Position numbers and translations under genes: made by a program
Notes under the pieces: model-generated
The model's input: the letters and a program-made list of their open reading frames with translations, nothing else
Databases searched by the model: none
Told to the model about the DNA's origin: nothing
In this document: positions 51,546-61,403 of the stretch, piece after piece
Layout: every line of letters begins with the position of its first letter
Numbering within the stretch: the first letter of the stretch is position 1
Assembly (NCBI RefSeq): GCF_003633775.1
Contig: NZ_RBIN01000002.1
Location: 372,001-436,000, forward strand
Length of the DNA: 64,000 nt
Direction: 5' to 3'
From: Kushneria sinocarnis
GTDB taxonomy: Bacteria > Pseudomonadota > Gammaproteobacteria > Pseudomonadales > Halomonadaceae

Positions 51546-52454
51546 ATGCCGCAAATCGATTTCATGGGCAAACGCCGGATTGCCTACGCCGTCTCTCTGC
51601 TGCTGCTGATCGTGGCCCTGGGGTCGCTGGCGATCCAGCACCTCAATCTGGGGCTGGATTTCACCGGGGGGACGCTGGTCGAGGTCCGTTACGATACGCC
51701 GCCGGAGCTCGACCAGGTGCGCAGTACCCTGTCGACCGCCGGCTACAGCAACTTCTCGGTGCAGACCTTCGGCTCGCCGAGCGAGATCATGGTACGCCTG
51801 CAGCAGAGCTATGATCAGAGCATCGGCAACCAGGTCACGCAGACCCTGGGCGCCGATGGCGAGAGCGTCGATCTGGTACGTGCCGAATTCGTCGGCGCCC
51901 AGGTCGGCGACCAGCTGCGCGATCAGAGCGGGCTCGGCCTGCTGGTCGCGCTCGGGATAGTCTCGCTGTACGTGGCCTTCCGCTTCCAGTACAAGTTTGC
52001 CCTCGGCGTACTGCTGTCGCTGGGCCACGATGTGGTCATCCTGCTGGGCGTGTTTTCGCTGTTCCGGATCGACTTCGACCTGACGGTGCTGGCGGCGGTA
52101 CTGGCGGTGATCGGATACTCGCTCAACGACACCATCATCGTCTATGACCGGATACGCGAGAACATCCGCAAATCCCGTACCACCGACATGGCCGCGATCT
52201 ACAACGACGCCATCAACCAGACGCTGGCCAGAACCCTGTCGACATCGGGCACCACGCTGCTGGTGCTGTTCGCCCTCTTCTTCCTGGGCGGCGACATGAT
52301 CCACGGCTTCTCGCTGGCCCTGATCATCGGCGTGGTACTGGGCACCTTCTCGTCGGTCTATGTTGCCGCGGCGCTGCTGCTGGTCTTCGGCCTGCAGCGT
52401 GCCGACCTGATCCCGGCGAAGAAGGAGAACGCCGAGGACGACGAACTGCCCTGA
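51546..52454 (+). CDS. secF: Protein translocase subunit SecF
   Basis: SecF is the partner of SecD. The 302-residue protein begins MPQIDFMGKRRIAYA and has the periplasmic motif GLDFTGGTLVEVRY, the conserved LSLGHDVVILLG segment, and YSLNDTIIVYDRIRENI in a membrane-flanking loop. An ATG at 51531 overlaps the secD stop as ATGA and would add five residues; I prefer 51546 because the family starts there and GAGG is nine bases upstream. A terminator follows. Confidence 0.95.
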   Translation: MPQIDFMGKRRIAYAVSLLLLIVALGSLAIQHLNLGLDFTGGTLVEVRYDTPPELDQVRSTLSTAGYSNFSVQTFGSPSEIMVRLQQSYDQSIGNQVTQTLGADGESVDLVRAEFVGAQVGDQLRDQSGLGLLVALGIVSLYVAFRFQYKFALGVLLSLGHDVVILLGVFSLFRIDFDLTVLAAVLAVIGYSLNDTIIVYDRIRENIRKSRTTDMAAIYNDAINQTLARTLSTSGTTLLVLFALFFLGGDMIHGFSLALIIGVVLGTFSSVYVAAALLLVFGLQRADLIPAKKENAEDDELP

Positions 52455-52495
52455 AACACCACCGCAGCGTCATCACCGTCGTCGCGCCATCAAAA

Positions 52496-52523
52496 AAAGC
52501 CCGCCTCTTTCGAGGCGGGCTTT
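52496..52523. terminator. Bidirectional rho-independent terminator after secF and suhB
   Basis: A perfect 12-bp stem AAAGCCCGCCTC/GAGGCGGGCTTT with loop TTTC is flanked by A and T runs. It lies between convergent secF and suhB and can serve both. Confidence 0.92.
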
Positions 52524-52562
52524 TGCTTTCAATCCTCCCGGCAGATGCGAGAGCAGGCCATG

Positions 52563-53357
52563 TCAGGCGGCGGTGCCTACCAGCTGTACCAGCTGCTTGT
52601 AGAGACGCGGCGCAGCCGCCATCAGCACCCCTTCCGGGGCCACCTGAGGATGCCCTTCGGGAGAGCCCATCAGCGCCCCGGCCTCCTTGAGCATCAGATT
52701 GGCGATATGCAGATCCTGCTCATCGATACCCAGCACCAGCGCCGCATCCACGCGGCCGGAGGCGAGTTCGAGCAGATCGAGCAGCGGGCAGCCGGAGGTT
52801 CGCAGCAGCCCCATGCGGGGTCCCAGCCGGGTACTCAGCGACTGCCAGCGATCAATGTGACGCGCCTGCATCCAGCTCTCGGGCAGCCCCATCGCCAGCC
52901 GCGCCCCATCAACCGCCGTCCGGCGGGTCACACGCAGCCGATGCCCGTTCATCTGCACACCGCGACCACGGCTGGCGACGAACTCCTCGTCGGTAAAGGG
53001 CGAGATGACCACGGCGCACTCGGGGCGGCCGTTGTGCAGACAAACCAGTGAAATGGCACAGCCCGGCGCCCCGATGGCCAGATTGGGATAGCCGTGAAAG
53101 AGCTCGATCTGCCACTCCCAGCCCCGGCTTTCGCCGCTGCTCTCGCGGCGGGGGATATAGCGCCCCGACAGGCCGTGCTGCGGATAGCCGCGCGCAAAAT
53201 GCGAGGCGATCAGTGACTCGGCACGACCGCCGGCGTCGGCCAGCAGTTCATCGAGGGTGTTGTCCTCGCGGGCGATTTCGAGACGTTCGCGGATACGCAC
53301 GAACTGTTCCTGGGCACCGCGCAGCGCACGCAGCGCGAATTGAACCATCGGTTGCAT
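52563..53357 (-). CDS. suhB: SuhB homologue with lost metal-binding residues (inositol monophosphatase fold)
   Basis: The 264-residue protein occupies the conserved suhB position between secF and trmJ and keeps the fold. MQPMVQFALRALRGA aligns with E. coli MHPMLNIAVRAARKA, and FVASRGRGVQMNGHRLR, ASGRVDAAL and NLMLKEAGALM are family-like. But the metal-binding motifs are gone: the EESG segment is replaced by LSGRYIP, and the IDPLDGTTNF motif by QIELFHGYPNL. Only the late Asp of WDxAAG may survive (EQDLHIAN). E. coli SuhB also acts in rRNA antitermination with NusA, a role that needs no catalysis. The ATG at 53357 has AGGGG six bases upstream. Confidence 0.8.
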   Translation of the reverse strand: MQPMVQFALRALRGAQEQFVRIRERLEIAREDNTLDELLADAGGRAESLIASHFARGYPQHGLSGRYIPRRESSGESRGWEWQIELFHGYPNLAIGAPGCAISLVCLHNGRPECAVVISPFTDEEFVASRGRGVQMNGHRLRVTRRTAVDGARLAMGLPESWMQARHIDRWQSLSTRLGPRMGLLRTSGCPLLDLLELASGRVDAALVLGIDEQDLHIANLMLKEAGALMGSPEGHPQVAPEGVLMAAAPRLYKQLVQLVGTAA

Positions 53358-53660
53358 CATCAACCCCTGGGCATCGGAAGACTTTTAAAGAGCGGACACG
53401 CTGGCACCGAGACAAGCGATCGGTGCCGGTTCGATACACCGTCGCTGCGATGCAGTGATCTCATGTTCGTGGCAACGGGATCGGAAGCTGTCCGGGAGAC
53501 GAGCGCCACTGAATCCGGGCTCGGGTGACAGCAGAAGTGCCGCGATGCTACCAGACCCGTTCCCCGTCGGCCAGTCACCCCGGCAGAGCCCTTGCGCCCA
53601 TGATAGAATCGTCGCGCACCGTTTCGTTCGTCCCGCCCCTGAACTCCGTGAGCCCGTTTC
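53358..53660. other. Divergent intergenic region between suhB and trmJ
   Basis: These 303 bases should hold the promoters of the divergent suhB and trmJ genes. I see no convincing hexamer pair, RNA gene or conserved element. The minus-strand frames that cross it have atypical composition and overlap trmJ, so they are shadows. Confidence 0.5.
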
Positions 53661-54428
53661 ATGCTCGACCGTATCCGTATCGTCCTCATCGGCACCAGCC
53701 ACCCCGGCAACATCGGTGGCGCCGCCCGCGCCATGAAAACCATGGGGCTCGGTGATCTGGCGGTGGTAGCGCCACGCTGTGATCCCCGGGATGGGGAAGC
53801 CCATGCCCGCTCCTCGGGATCAGAGGACATACTCGATCGCATGCGCCATGACGACACCCTCGAGCAGGCGGTTGCCGACTGCACGCTGGTGGTCGGCGCC
53901 AGCGCCCGCTCGCGGACCCTGCCCTGGCCGCTGTGCTCACCGCGCGAACTCTCCGCGCGACTGCCCGGCGAGCTGCGCCCGGCAGAGGCGCGGGCAGCCC
54001 TGGTGTTCGGCCGCGAGGATGTCGGACTCTCCAACGAAGAGCTGCAGCGCTGTCACAGTCACGTGCACATTCCCACCAGCGACTCCTACGGCTCGCTCAA
54101 CCTGGCGGCGGCCGTCCAGGTACTGGCCTACGAGTGCCGTCAGGCCTGGCTGACCACTGCGCCCGCCTCCGCCCCGGAGCCGTTCGGCGTCGAGTGGGAC
54201 AACCCGCTGGCCAGCCATGACGATACCGAGCGGCTTTTCACCCATCTCGAGCACACCCTGACCGGGATCGGCTTTCACGACCCCGCCAATCCCCGTCAGC
54301 TGATGGCGCGACTGCGGCGGCTGCTGCTGCGTTCACGTCTGGACAGCATGGAACTGAATATCCTGCGCGGCATTCTGACCCGGATCGACCGGGCCACGCA
54401 GAAGGGCGACAGCGAGCACTCCCGCTGA
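53661..54428 (+). CDS. trmJ: tRNA (cytidine/uridine-2'-O)-methyltransferase TrmJ
   Basis: TrmJ methylates the ribose of nucleotide 32 in several tRNAs. The 255-residue SPOUT-class enzyme has the N-terminal motif GTSHPGNIGGAARAMKTMGL and the AdoMet-binding knot segments LVFGREDVGLSNEEL and IPTSDSYGSLNLAAAVQVLAY. Its C-terminal extension is helical, as in E. coli TrmJ. It is followed by cysE, then iscR, matching Pseudomonas order. Confidence 0.95.
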   Translation: MLDRIRIVLIGTSHPGNIGGAARAMKTMGLGDLAVVAPRCDPRDGEAHARSSGSEDILDRMRHDDTLEQAVADCTLVVGASARSRTLPWPLCSPRELSARLPGELRPAEARAALVFGREDVGLSNEELQRCHSHVHIPTSDSYGSLNLAAAVQVLAYECRQAWLTTAPASAPEPFGVEWDNPLASHDDTERLFTHLEHTLTGIGFHDPANPRQLMARLRRLLLRSRLDSMELNILRGILTRIDRATQKGDSEHSR

Positions 54429-54506
54429 CCATTCCCTGCGCCACACCGCGCCGCTATGCTGAAAAAAAGCGGGACCGGTTTCCCGAGGCAACGCCAGGAT
54501 CACCCC

Positions 54507-55403
54507 ATGTTTGCACGTCTGCGCGAAGACATTGATAGCGTGTTCAGCCGCGATCCGGCGGCCCGCAACTTCTTCGAAGTACTGACCAACTATCCCGGCC
54601 TGCACGCCCTGCTCGCCCACCGCCTGGCACACTGGCTGTGGCAGCGCGGCGCGCGCTGGCTGGCGCGTACCCTCTCGACCCTGATGCGCTGGTTGACCGG
54701 CATCGAGATCCACCCCGGCGCGGTCATCGGCCGGCGTTTCTTCATCGACCATGGCATGGGAGTAGTGATCGGCGAAACCGCCGAAATCGGCGATGATGTC
54801 ACCCTCTATCACGGCGTGACCCTGGGCGGGACCAGCTGGAGCGCCGGCAAGCGTCACCCCACGCTGGAAAAGGGAGTCATCGTCGGTGCCGGCGCCAAGA
54901 TCCTCGGCCCGTTCACGGTCGGTGCCGATGCGCGGGTCGGCGCCAATGCCGTGGTCACCCGGGAAGTACCCGCCGGGGCAACGGTGGTCGGCATTCCCGG
55001 CAAGGTGGTGCGCCAGTCCGACGACCGGCAGGCCGGGGCTGACCTGCGGCATGGGGTCGACCCGGCCCGGCGTCAGGCCATGCAGGACAAGTTCGGCTTC
55101 GACGCCTACGGCATGAGCGAAGAGATGCCCGACCCGATGGCCCGCTCGGTGCAGGCCATGCTCGATCACATGCATGCCGTCGACGAGCGCATGGAGCAGA
55201 TGTGCCGGGTACTGCGGCGACTCGACGGTGCCGATCGCATTCGTGAACTGCCACCGCTGGAGCGCGAGGACTTCGATGCCATGCTCGATGAGCTCGACTT
55301 CCCCTGCTCACCGCCCCGCCATGATGATCCCGCCCGACAGCGCCATACCGGAAACGACGGCGATGCCAGGCAAGCGGCCTCGAACCCGCGGCCCGATAGT
55401 TGA
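54507..55403 (+). CDS. cysE: Serine O-acetyltransferase
   Basis: CysE makes O-acetylserine, the carbon acceptor for cysteine. The 298-residue protein starts at the ATG at 54507, with AGGA seven bases upstream. It has an N-terminal helical domain ([13 protein letters not shown]) and left-handed beta-helix hexapeptides with [18 protein letters not shown] and [12 protein letters not shown]. The C-terminus runs about 50 residues past the usual end, with Asp- and Arg-rich low-complexity sequence. Its position before iscRS fits a cysteine supply role for Fe-S assembly. The last bases overlap the iscR promoter. Confidence 0.94.
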   Translation: MFARLREDIDSVFSRDPAARNFFEVLTNYPGLHALLAHRLAHWLWQRGARWLARTLSTLMRWLTGIEIHPGAVIGRRFFIDHGMGVVIGETAEIGDDVTLYHGVTLGGTSWSAGKRHPTLEKGVIVGAGAKILGPFTVGADARVGANAVVTREVPAGATVVGIPGKVVRQSDDRQAGADLRHGVDPARRQAMQDKFGFDAYGMSEEMPDPMARSVQAMLDHMHAVDERMEQMCRVLRRLDGADRIRELPPLEREDFDAMLDELDFPCSPPRHDDPARQRHTGNDGDARQAASNPRPDS

Positions 55404-55428
55404 CCAAAACACTCAGACTTCTCATAAT
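55400..55428 (+). promoter_or_regulatory. Sigma-70-like promoter of iscR
   Basis: TTGACC (55400-55405) and CATAAT (55423-55428) are separated by 17 bases, ahead of the iscR start at 55464. The -35 overlaps the cysE stop. An IscR site is expected here, but I cannot identify a clean one. Confidence 0.55.
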
Positions 55429-55463
55429 TTCGTCATTCGGCCACTCCTGCTCGAGAGTATTCC

Positions 55464-55931
55464 ATGCGTCTGACGACCAAGGGGCGATATGCGGTAACGG
55501 CGATGCTGGACCTGGCCCTGCAGGGTAACGGCACGCCCGTCAGTCTTGCCGACATCTCGCGCCGCCAGCAGATCTCGCTCTCCTACCTGGAACAGCTGTT
55601 CGCCCGACTGCGTCGCCAGTCGCTGGTCAGAAGCGTGCGTGGCCCGGGTGGCGGTTACCTGCTGGCCGATGATGCCGATGACATCTCGGTGGCCTGCATC
55701 ATTGACGCCGTCAACGAGTCGATCGACGCCACCCGTTGTCAGGGCGCCGGGAACTGTCACAACGGGGAGACCTGTCTGACCCACTTCCTGTGGAGCGATC
55801 TCTCCGATGCCATCCACGATTTTCTGAGCGGTATCACGCTCGGTGAACTGCTCCGGCGTCAGGATATACGCGCCGTGGCCCTGCGCCAGCAGCGCAGCAG
55901 CACCGATGCCGATACCATCGTTGCCCAATAG
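55464..55931 (+). CDS. iscR: Fe-S cluster assembly regulator IscR
   Basis: The 155-residue Rrf2-family repressor has the N-terminal [19 protein letters not shown] helix, a winged helix with [20 protein letters not shown], and the three cluster-binding Cys in [13 protein letters not shown]. The [2Fe-2S] cluster controls its DNA binding. It represses the isc genes when clusters are plentiful, and it heads iscR-iscS-iscA here. The start ATG follows a sigma-70-like promoter. The C-terminus is a few residues shorter than in E. coli. Confidence 0.95.
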   Translation: MRLTTKGRYAVTAMLDLALQGNGTPVSLADISRRQQISLSYLEQLFARLRRQSLVRSVRGPGGGYLLADDADDISVACIIDAVNESIDATRCQGAGNCHNGETCLTHFLWSDLSDAIHDFLSGITLGELLRRQDIRAVALRQQRSSTDADTIVAQ

Positions 55932-55989
55932 CACACATCCGGCGGCTGCTACGCTGAAAGCCACCCTGCCGGATGCCGGAAACGAAACC

Positions 55990-57147
55990 ATGAACACGTC
56001 ACTCATCTATCTCGATTATGCGGCTACCACGCCGGTCGATCCCCAGGTGGCCGAGGTCATGGCCCGTCATCTGACCCGTGAGGGCACCTTTGCCAACCCG
56101 GCGTCGCGCTCGCACATGGCCGGCTGGATGGCGGAACAGGCCGTCGAGGGCGCCCGCCGTCAGGTCAGTGACCTGATCGGGGCCGACCCGCGTGAAATCG
56201 TCTGGACCTCGGGCGCCACCGAAGCCGACAACCTGGCGCTGACCGGCTACATGCGCGCCAATCGTGCCCGCGGCCGCCACCTGGTCACCTCCGCCATCGA
56301 GCACAAGGCGGTGCTCGACACGGCGGCCATGCTCGAACAGGAAGGCTTCGAGGTGACCCGCCTGACGCCCCGCGCCGATGGCCGGATCGACCCGGCTGAC
56401 CTGCAGGCCGCCCTGCGCCCCGATACCGTGCTGGTATCGCTGATGGCGGTGAACAACGAGCTCGGCAGCATCAATGACATCACTGCGCTGGGGCGTGTCG
56501 TCCGGGACCATGGCGCCGCCTTTCACGTCGATGCCGCCCAGGCAGCCGGCCGGCTCGAACTCGACATGGCCGAACAACCGATCGACCTGCTGTCGCTGTC
56601 GGGCCACAAGGTCTATGGACCCAAGGGCATCGGAGCACTCCATGTCCGCCGCGGCATCCGACTCGAGGCGCTGATTCACGGCGGCGGTCACGAGCGCGGC
56701 ATGCGCTCGGGCACCCTGGCGACCCATCAGATCGTCGGCATGGGGCAGGCCTTTGCCCTCGCGGCCGATGCCATCGAGCAGGATCGCCGTCATGCCGAGG
56801 CCATGAGAAAACGCCTGCTTTCGTCACTGAGCGATCAGGACGGTATCCACATCAATGGTGACGGCAATGTCAGCGTGCCCAATATCCTCAGTCTCGGCTT
56901 CGATGGCGTTGATGGCGAGGCCCTGCTGATGGCGCTGCGCGATGTGGCAGTGTCTACCGGCTCGGCCTGCAACTCGGCCAGCGTGGATCCTTCCTACGTG
57001 CTGACCGAGATCGGCCTGCCGCGCGAACGGGCGCTGGCCTCGCTGCGCTTCAGCTTCGGCCGGTTCACCACGCCGGAGGAGATCGACCGGGCCGGCGAGG
57101 CCCTGCAGCAGGCCCTCGCCTCGTTGCGCCAGCCGACCAGTGCCTGA
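55990..57147 (+). CDS. iscS: IscS-type cysteine desulfurase lacking the usual C-terminal tail
   Basis: This PLP enzyme takes sulfur from cysteine for Fe-S clusters and tRNA thiolation. The 385-residue product has LIYLDYAATTPVDP, His in TSAIEHKAVLDT, the Schiff-base Lys in LSLSGHKVYGPKGIG and the active Cys loop VSTGSACNSASVDPSYVL. E. coli and Azotobacter IscS are about 404 residues and end in a tail that contacts IscU; this protein stops at ALASLRQPTSA without it. The next gene is iscA and not iscU. Confidence 0.93.
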   Translation: MNTSLIYLDYAATTPVDPQVAEVMARHLTREGTFANPASRSHMAGWMAEQAVEGARRQVSDLIGADPREIVWTSGATEADNLALTGYMRANRARGRHLVTSAIEHKAVLDTAAMLEQEGFEVTRLTPRADGRIDPADLQAALRPDTVLVSLMAVNNELGSINDITALGRVVRDHGAAFHVDAAQAAGRLELDMAEQPIDLLSLSGHKVYGPKGIGALHVRRGIRLEALIHGGGHERGMRSGTLATHQIVGMGQAFALAADAIEQDRRHAEAMRKRLLSSLSDQDGIHINGDGNVSVPNILSLGFDGVDGEALLMALRDVAVSTGSACNSASVDPSYVLTEIGLPRERALASLRFSFGRFTTPEEIDRAGEALQQALASLRQPTSA

Positions 57148-57257
57148 GTCCGTTGCCGAAGGACGCATCGAGCGCACGCATGTCCGGCAACAGGATTGAC
57201 ATTACTGACTGCTACCTTCACTGATGAGCGGTAGCCAACCACCGGGAGGAGAGCCAG

Positions 57258-57584
57258 ATGGCCCGGATCAGCATTACCGAATCGGCAGCCCACCAGATCA
57301 GGCACGTGCTCGACGAGCGCGGCGAAGGCATGGGGCTGCGTGTCGCCGTCAAACCCAGCGGCTGTTCGGGTTACAGCTATGTGCTCGATTTCGCCGATGA
57401 AGTCGCCTCCGGCGATGAGGTGTTCGAGGATCATGGTGTCAGACTCATCGTCGATCCCGAAGCGCTGGAAATCCTCGACGGTACCGAAGTCGACTATGTC
57501 AACGAGGGTCTGAACCGGTTCTTCCGCTTCAACAACCCCAATGTCACGGACGAGTGCGGCTGCGGCGAGAGCTTCAGCGTCTGA
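57258..57584 (+). CDS. iscA: A-type Fe-S carrier protein IscA
   Basis: The 108-residue protein carries clusters or iron to target proteins. It has the three conserved Cys in KPSGCSGYSYVLDF and DECGCGESF, and LDGTEVDYVNEGLN, which matches IscA rather than ErpA. GGGAGGAG precedes the ATG. It lies 110 bases after iscS, where iscU normally stands, and is followed by ndk; hscB, hscA, fdx and iscX are absent. Confidence 0.92.
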   Translation: MARISITESAAHQIRHVLDERGEGMGLRVAVKPSGCSGYSYVLDFADEVASGDEVFEDHGVRLIVDPEALEILDGTEVDYVNEGLNRFFRFNNPNVTDECGCGESFSV

Positions 57585-57739
57585 TCGCGCATCCCCGGCC
57601 CCGGGGGATGCAAGCACCCCGCGTGGCCGGTATAATGCCGCGATTTTGATCGCGCCCATCGCGTTCATGCAGCGCCGATGGGCGCCGTTTCATCTTCTTC
57701 ACGCACTTGCGTGGCCACTTTCAATCAAGGAGAGAGTTC

Positions 57740-58168
57740 ATGGCCCAGGAACGCACCCTGTCCATCATCAAGCCCGACGCCATTGCCAAAAATGCCATCG
57801 GCGAGATCATCAGCCGCTTCGAAAAGGGTGGTCTGAGTGTGGTCGCAGCACGCATGATGCGTCTGACCCGCGAGCAGGCCGAAGGCTTTTACGCGGAACA
57901 CAGGGAGCGTCCCTTCTTCAATGATCTGGTCGCCTTCATGACCTCCGGTCCGGTCATTGTTCAGGTACTCGAGGGTGACAACGCCATCGCCCGCAACCGC
58001 GAGCTGATGGGCGCCACCAACCCGAAGGAAGCCGATGCCGGCACCATCCGCGCCGATTTCGCCTCCTCGATCGATGCCAACGCCGTTCATGGCTCCGATT
58101 CGCCGGAGTCGGCCGAGCGCGAAATTCATTATTTCTTCGGCGACGCCGAGATCTGCGCGCGCGGCTGA
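57740..58168 (+). CDS. ndk: Nucleoside diphosphate kinase
   Basis: Ndk transfers the gamma-phosphate between nucleoside tri- and diphosphates. The 142-residue protein begins [18 protein letters not shown] and has the active His in [16 protein letters not shown]. The ATG at 57740 has GGAGAGAG upstream; an in-frame extension lacks family sequence. It stands between iscA and rlmN, as in many gammaproteobacteria. Confidence 0.96.
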   Translation: MAQERTLSIIKPDAIAKNAIGEIISRFEKGGLSVVAARMMRLTREQAEGFYAEHRERPFFNDLVAFMTSGPVIVQVLEGDNAIARNRELMGATNPKEADAGTIRADFASSIDANAVHGSDSPESAEREIHYFFGDAEICARG

Positions 58169-58267
58169 AGCAGGCACGGCGATGGCCCGCCCTGCGGCCA
58201 TCGCCATACCGCCGTTTCAGCCGTCGGTCACCGACGCCGTCGCCCCTGCCATGAGGTATCCGCTGCC

Positions 58268-59431
58268 ATGACTCGAGACACGCAACCGACCCACGTTCAG
58301 GCCGATGCGGCCGAGACGTCGCGCGTCAACCTGCTCGGTCTCTCGCGCGAGCAGCTGCGAACATTCTTCGCCGAGCTCGGTGAAAAGCCGTTTCGTGCCA
58401 CCCAGGTCATGAAGTGGATCCACCAGGAAGGGGTCGACAGCTTCGCCGACATGACCAACCTGTCCAAGGCACTGCGCGCCAAACTCGAGCAGCGGGCCGA
58501 AGTGCGCGCCCCCGGGGTGGTCTATGAGGGCGACTCGAAGGATGGCACCCGCAAGTGGGTGCTGGAAGTCGAGGACGGCAGCTATGTGGAGACGGTGCTG
58601 ATCCCTTCCGAGAACGGTCATCGCCGCACCCTGTGTGTCTCTTCCCAGGTCGGCTGTACCCTGGACTGCAGCTTCTGCTCGACCGGCAAGCAGGGTTATC
58701 AGCGCAACCTGACCAGCGCCGAGATCATCGGTCAGGTCTGGGTGGCGCAGCGCAGTGCCGGCGGCCGGGAAGGCTCCGGCGACGGCCGCAAGGCCGTGAC
58801 CAACGTGGTGATGATGGGCATGGGCGAGCCGCTGATGAACTTCGACAATGTCGTCTCGGCGATGCAGCTGATGCTTGATGACAATGCCTATGGCCTCTCC
58901 AAGCGCCGGGTCACGCTGTCGACCTCCGGTGTGGTGCCGCGCATTGATCAGCTCGGTGACATCATGGATGTCAGCCTGGCCATCTCGCTGCACGCGCCTA
59001 CTGATGAGTTGCGCAATACCCTGGTACCGCTCAACCGCAAGTACAACATCGACACCCTGCTCGATGCCTGTCGTCGCTATCTGGCCAAGTGTGATGACAC
59101 CCGCATGCTCACCGTCGAGTACACCCTGATCAAGGATGTCAACGATCAGCGCGAGCATGCCGAAGGGCTGGCCGAAATCCTTGCCGATCTGCCCTGCAAG
59201 ATCAATCTGATTCCGTTCAACCCCTTCCCCGGTTCCGGGTACGAGAAGCCATCCCGCAACCAGATCATGCGCTTTCAGCAGTGGCTCTACGAGCTGGGCT
59301 ATACCGCGCCCATCCGCATGACCCGCGGTGACGACATCGACGCCGCCTGCGGTCAGCTGGTGGGCCGGGTCAAGGATCGCACCAAACGCTCGCAGCGCTA
59401 TATCAGCACCGTGCAGCTGGATGCCGGGTAA
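58268..59431 (+). CDS. rlmN: Dual-specificity RNA methyltransferase RlmN
   Basis: RlmN is a radical SAM enzyme that methylates C2 of A2503 in 23S rRNA and A37 in several tRNAs. The 387-residue protein has the radical SAM motif [11 protein letters not shown], the AdoMet-binding [14 protein letters not shown], and a C-terminal DIDAACGQL with the second catalytic Cys. It depends on Fe-S assembly, which fits the upstream isc genes. It is followed by pilF. Confidence 0.95.
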   Translation: MTRDTQPTHVQADAAETSRVNLLGLSREQLRTFFAELGEKPFRATQVMKWIHQEGVDSFADMTNLSKALRAKLEQRAEVRAPGVVYEGDSKDGTRKWVLEVEDGSYVETVLIPSENGHRRTLCVSSQVGCTLDCSFCSTGKQGYQRNLTSAEIIGQVWVAQRSAGGREGSGDGRKAVTNVVMMGMGEPLMNFDNVVSAMQLMLDDNAYGLSKRRVTLSTSGVVPRIDQLGDIMDVSLAISLHAPTDELRNTLVPLNRKYNIDTLLDACRRYLAKCDDTRMLTVEYTLIKDVNDQREHAEGLAEILADLPCKINLIPFNPFPGSGYEKPSRNQIMRFQQWLYELGYTAPIRMTRGDDIDAACGQLVGRVKDRTKRSQRYISTVQLDAG

Positions 59432-59589
59432 AAGCGGCTGCCGTTCGCTCGCCACGCCTTGACTTCACTGGCAGCCGGCGCTTTGATGGTCGTCGTTCGA
59501 GGCCACCGGTGCGATCATCGCGACCCGTCAGGGGCCATGCATCGATCGCGGGGTAACCGATCCTGCCCCCGCTACCGACCGAGGAGCAC

Positions 59590-60354
59590 ATGATTCATCG
59601 TTTCTGCCGGACGCCGACCCTGGTGGCCTGCGTACTGCTTGTCAGTACCTGGGTCGTCGGCTGCGCCACCACCGGTGATGCGCACACCCGGGGAGATGAT
59701 GACGCCGTCGGGGCCTATACCCGACTCGGCATGGCCTACCTGCAGCGCAACGAGCTTGAGCGCGCCCAGCAGGCGCTGGATCGGGCGCTCGATCTTTCCG
59801 CCGGCAATCCCGATGTCCTCCAGGGTCTGGCCCTGCTCTATCAGCGCCAGGGTGAGCATGAGGCCGCCGAGCGTTATTTCCAGCGCGCACTGGCGGCAGA
59901 CGGGCAGGCTACCCGGATTCACAACAACTATGCCGCCTTTCTCTACGAACGCGGCGACATCGCCCGCGCCTGCGAGCAGCTGGAGCAGGCCACCGGTAAT
60001 CTGCGCTATGACAAGCGCGCCCGGCTCTACGCCAACCTCGGCCAGTGCCGCCGTCAGCTCGGCCAGCCCCGCCGCGCCCTGGCTGCCTGGCAGCGCGCCC
60101 AGACCATCGCCCCGGAAATGACCGACAGCTATCTGGCCGTGGCCGAGCTGGCCTGGCAGCTGGGTGATCGAACGACTGCCAGTCGTCAGCTGGCAAGATA
60201 TGAACAGATGGCCGGTCCGAACGAGGCAACCCGCCGGCTGGCCCGCGAGCTATCCGGTGACAGGGACGCCGCCGATCCGGGTTTTCGTCCTGTACCATCG
60301 TCATCGCAGCCTGCCGGGGCGGCGAGCGATGTCCCTGCCACCAATAACCGATAA
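59590..60354 (+). CDS. pilF: Type IV pilus assembly lipoprotein PilF/PilW
   Basis: The 254-residue protein has a lipoprotein signal (STWVVGC, lipid Cys near residue 25) and several tetratricopeptide repeats, for example AYLQRNELERAQQALDRALDLS and ALLYQRQGEHEAAERYFQRAL. PilF helps the secretin PilQ insert in the outer membrane. The rlmN-pilF-rodZ-ispG-hisS order is conserved in gammaproteobacteria. No other pilus genes are in the window. Confidence 0.92.
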   Translation: MIHRFCRTPTLVACVLLVSTWVVGCATTGDAHTRGDDDAVGAYTRLGMAYLQRNELERAQQALDRALDLSAGNPDVLQGLALLYQRQGEHEAAERYFQRALAADGQATRIHNNYAAFLYERGDIARACEQLEQATGNLRYDKRARLYANLGQCRRQLGQPRRALAAWQRAQTIAPEMTDSYLAVAELAWQLGDRTTASRQLARYEQMAGPNEATRRLARELSGDRDAADPGFRPVPSSSQPAGAASDVPATNNR

Positions 60355-60365
60355 GGACCTCCTGC

Positions 60366-61403
60366 ATGAGCGATCCTCACGTCTCGACAGTTTCGACCGA
60401 TTCCGAGGACACTGCACAGAGTCCCGGTGAACTGCTGCGTGCGGAGCGTGAACAGCAGCGCCTCTCCCGGGAAGAAGTTGCCGAACAGCTCAATCTGCGC
60501 CCCTCGCTGGTCGCCGATCTGGAGCAGGACAACTACGAGCAGGTCCCCGTTGCCACCTATCGGCGCGGCTACCTGCGCGCCTATGCGCGCCTGCTGGGAA
60601 TCAACGACTCGAAGGTCGTGGCGGCGCATGACCGCACTCACGGCCGCCAGGACCTCGATGCCCGCCAGGTCAAGCCGGTCACCACCATCAAGCCCCCCAA
60701 CCGCTGGGGGCGTATCCTTTTTAGGCTGGTGACACTGATCGTGGTGATCGCGCTGATCGTGCTGACCCTGAGCTGGTGGCAGAATCGCGACAGCTCGCCC
60801 GATTACGACAGTGCCGGCAACGGTGACGCGGCAGCACAGGAAAGCGTCGAGTCGAACAGCAGCGGCGAGGACAGCTCGCTGCCCCCGCTGCCCGAGCAGA
60901 ACATCGAAACCGGCGGTCCACCGCCGGAAAGCAGCGACAGCAATGCCGCGTCGCTGTCGATGGGCAGCGAGGACATCAACCTGGCCGCTGCCCTGATTGT
61001 TGCCAATCGCCCGTTGAACAACGCGGACAGCGAGCGGAACAATCTGCAGGTTTCCACCCCCGAGGGGCGTGATGGCGCCACCGCCGGGCTCTCCGGAGCG
61101 GAAGAGACCGCCACCTCGCAAAGCAGCGAGCAGGATGATGCTCCCAACCCCCGTCAGGCCCGGCTCGTCTTCAACGGCGACTCCTGGGTGGATATCCGCG
61201 ATGCCAGCGGCACGACCGTACTACGCGGTTTACAACAGGGCGGTACCTCAACCACGATCAGGGGTAATCCACCCTTTCATCTGACCATCGGCAATGCCAG
61301 TCAGGTCGAGCTTGACTATCTGAACGAGCCGGTCGATCTGTCCTCGCATGCCGGTGGCAACAATGTTGCCCGTTTCAGCCTGGGGAGTGATTCCACATCA
61401 TGA
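60366..61403 (+). CDS. rodZ: Cell-shape protein RodZ
   Basis: RodZ links MreB filaments to the wall synthesis machinery. The 345-residue protein has an N-terminal helix-turn-helix ([20 protein letters not shown], residues 20-85), a membrane segment near residue 115-135, a long disordered periplasmic linker rich in Ser, Glu and Asn, and a C-terminal beta domain ([16 protein letters not shown]). It starts 11 bases after pilF and overlaps ispG by four bases (ATGA). Confidence 0.93.
   Translation: MSDPHVSTVSTDSEDTAQSPGELLRAEREQQRLSREEVAEQLNLRPSLVADLEQDNYEQVPVATYRRGYLRAYARLLGINDSKVVAAHDRTHGRQDLDARQVKPVTTIKPPNRWGRILFRLVTLIVVIALIVLTLSWWQNRDSSPDYDSAGNGDAAAQESVESNSSGEDSSLPPLPEQNIETGGPPPESSDSNAASLSMGSEDINLAAALIVANRPLNNADSERNNLQVSTPEGRDGATAGLSGAEETATSQSSEQDDAPNPRQARLVFNGDSWVDIRDASGTTVLRGLQQGGTSTTIRGNPPFHLTIGNASQVELDYLNEPVDLSSHAGGNNVARFSLGSDSTS

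Noticed and set aside
55404-55463. A type 1 IscR binding site upstream of iscR
   Set aside because: I looked for the two-fold symmetric motif around the -35 and -10 but could find only partial matches.
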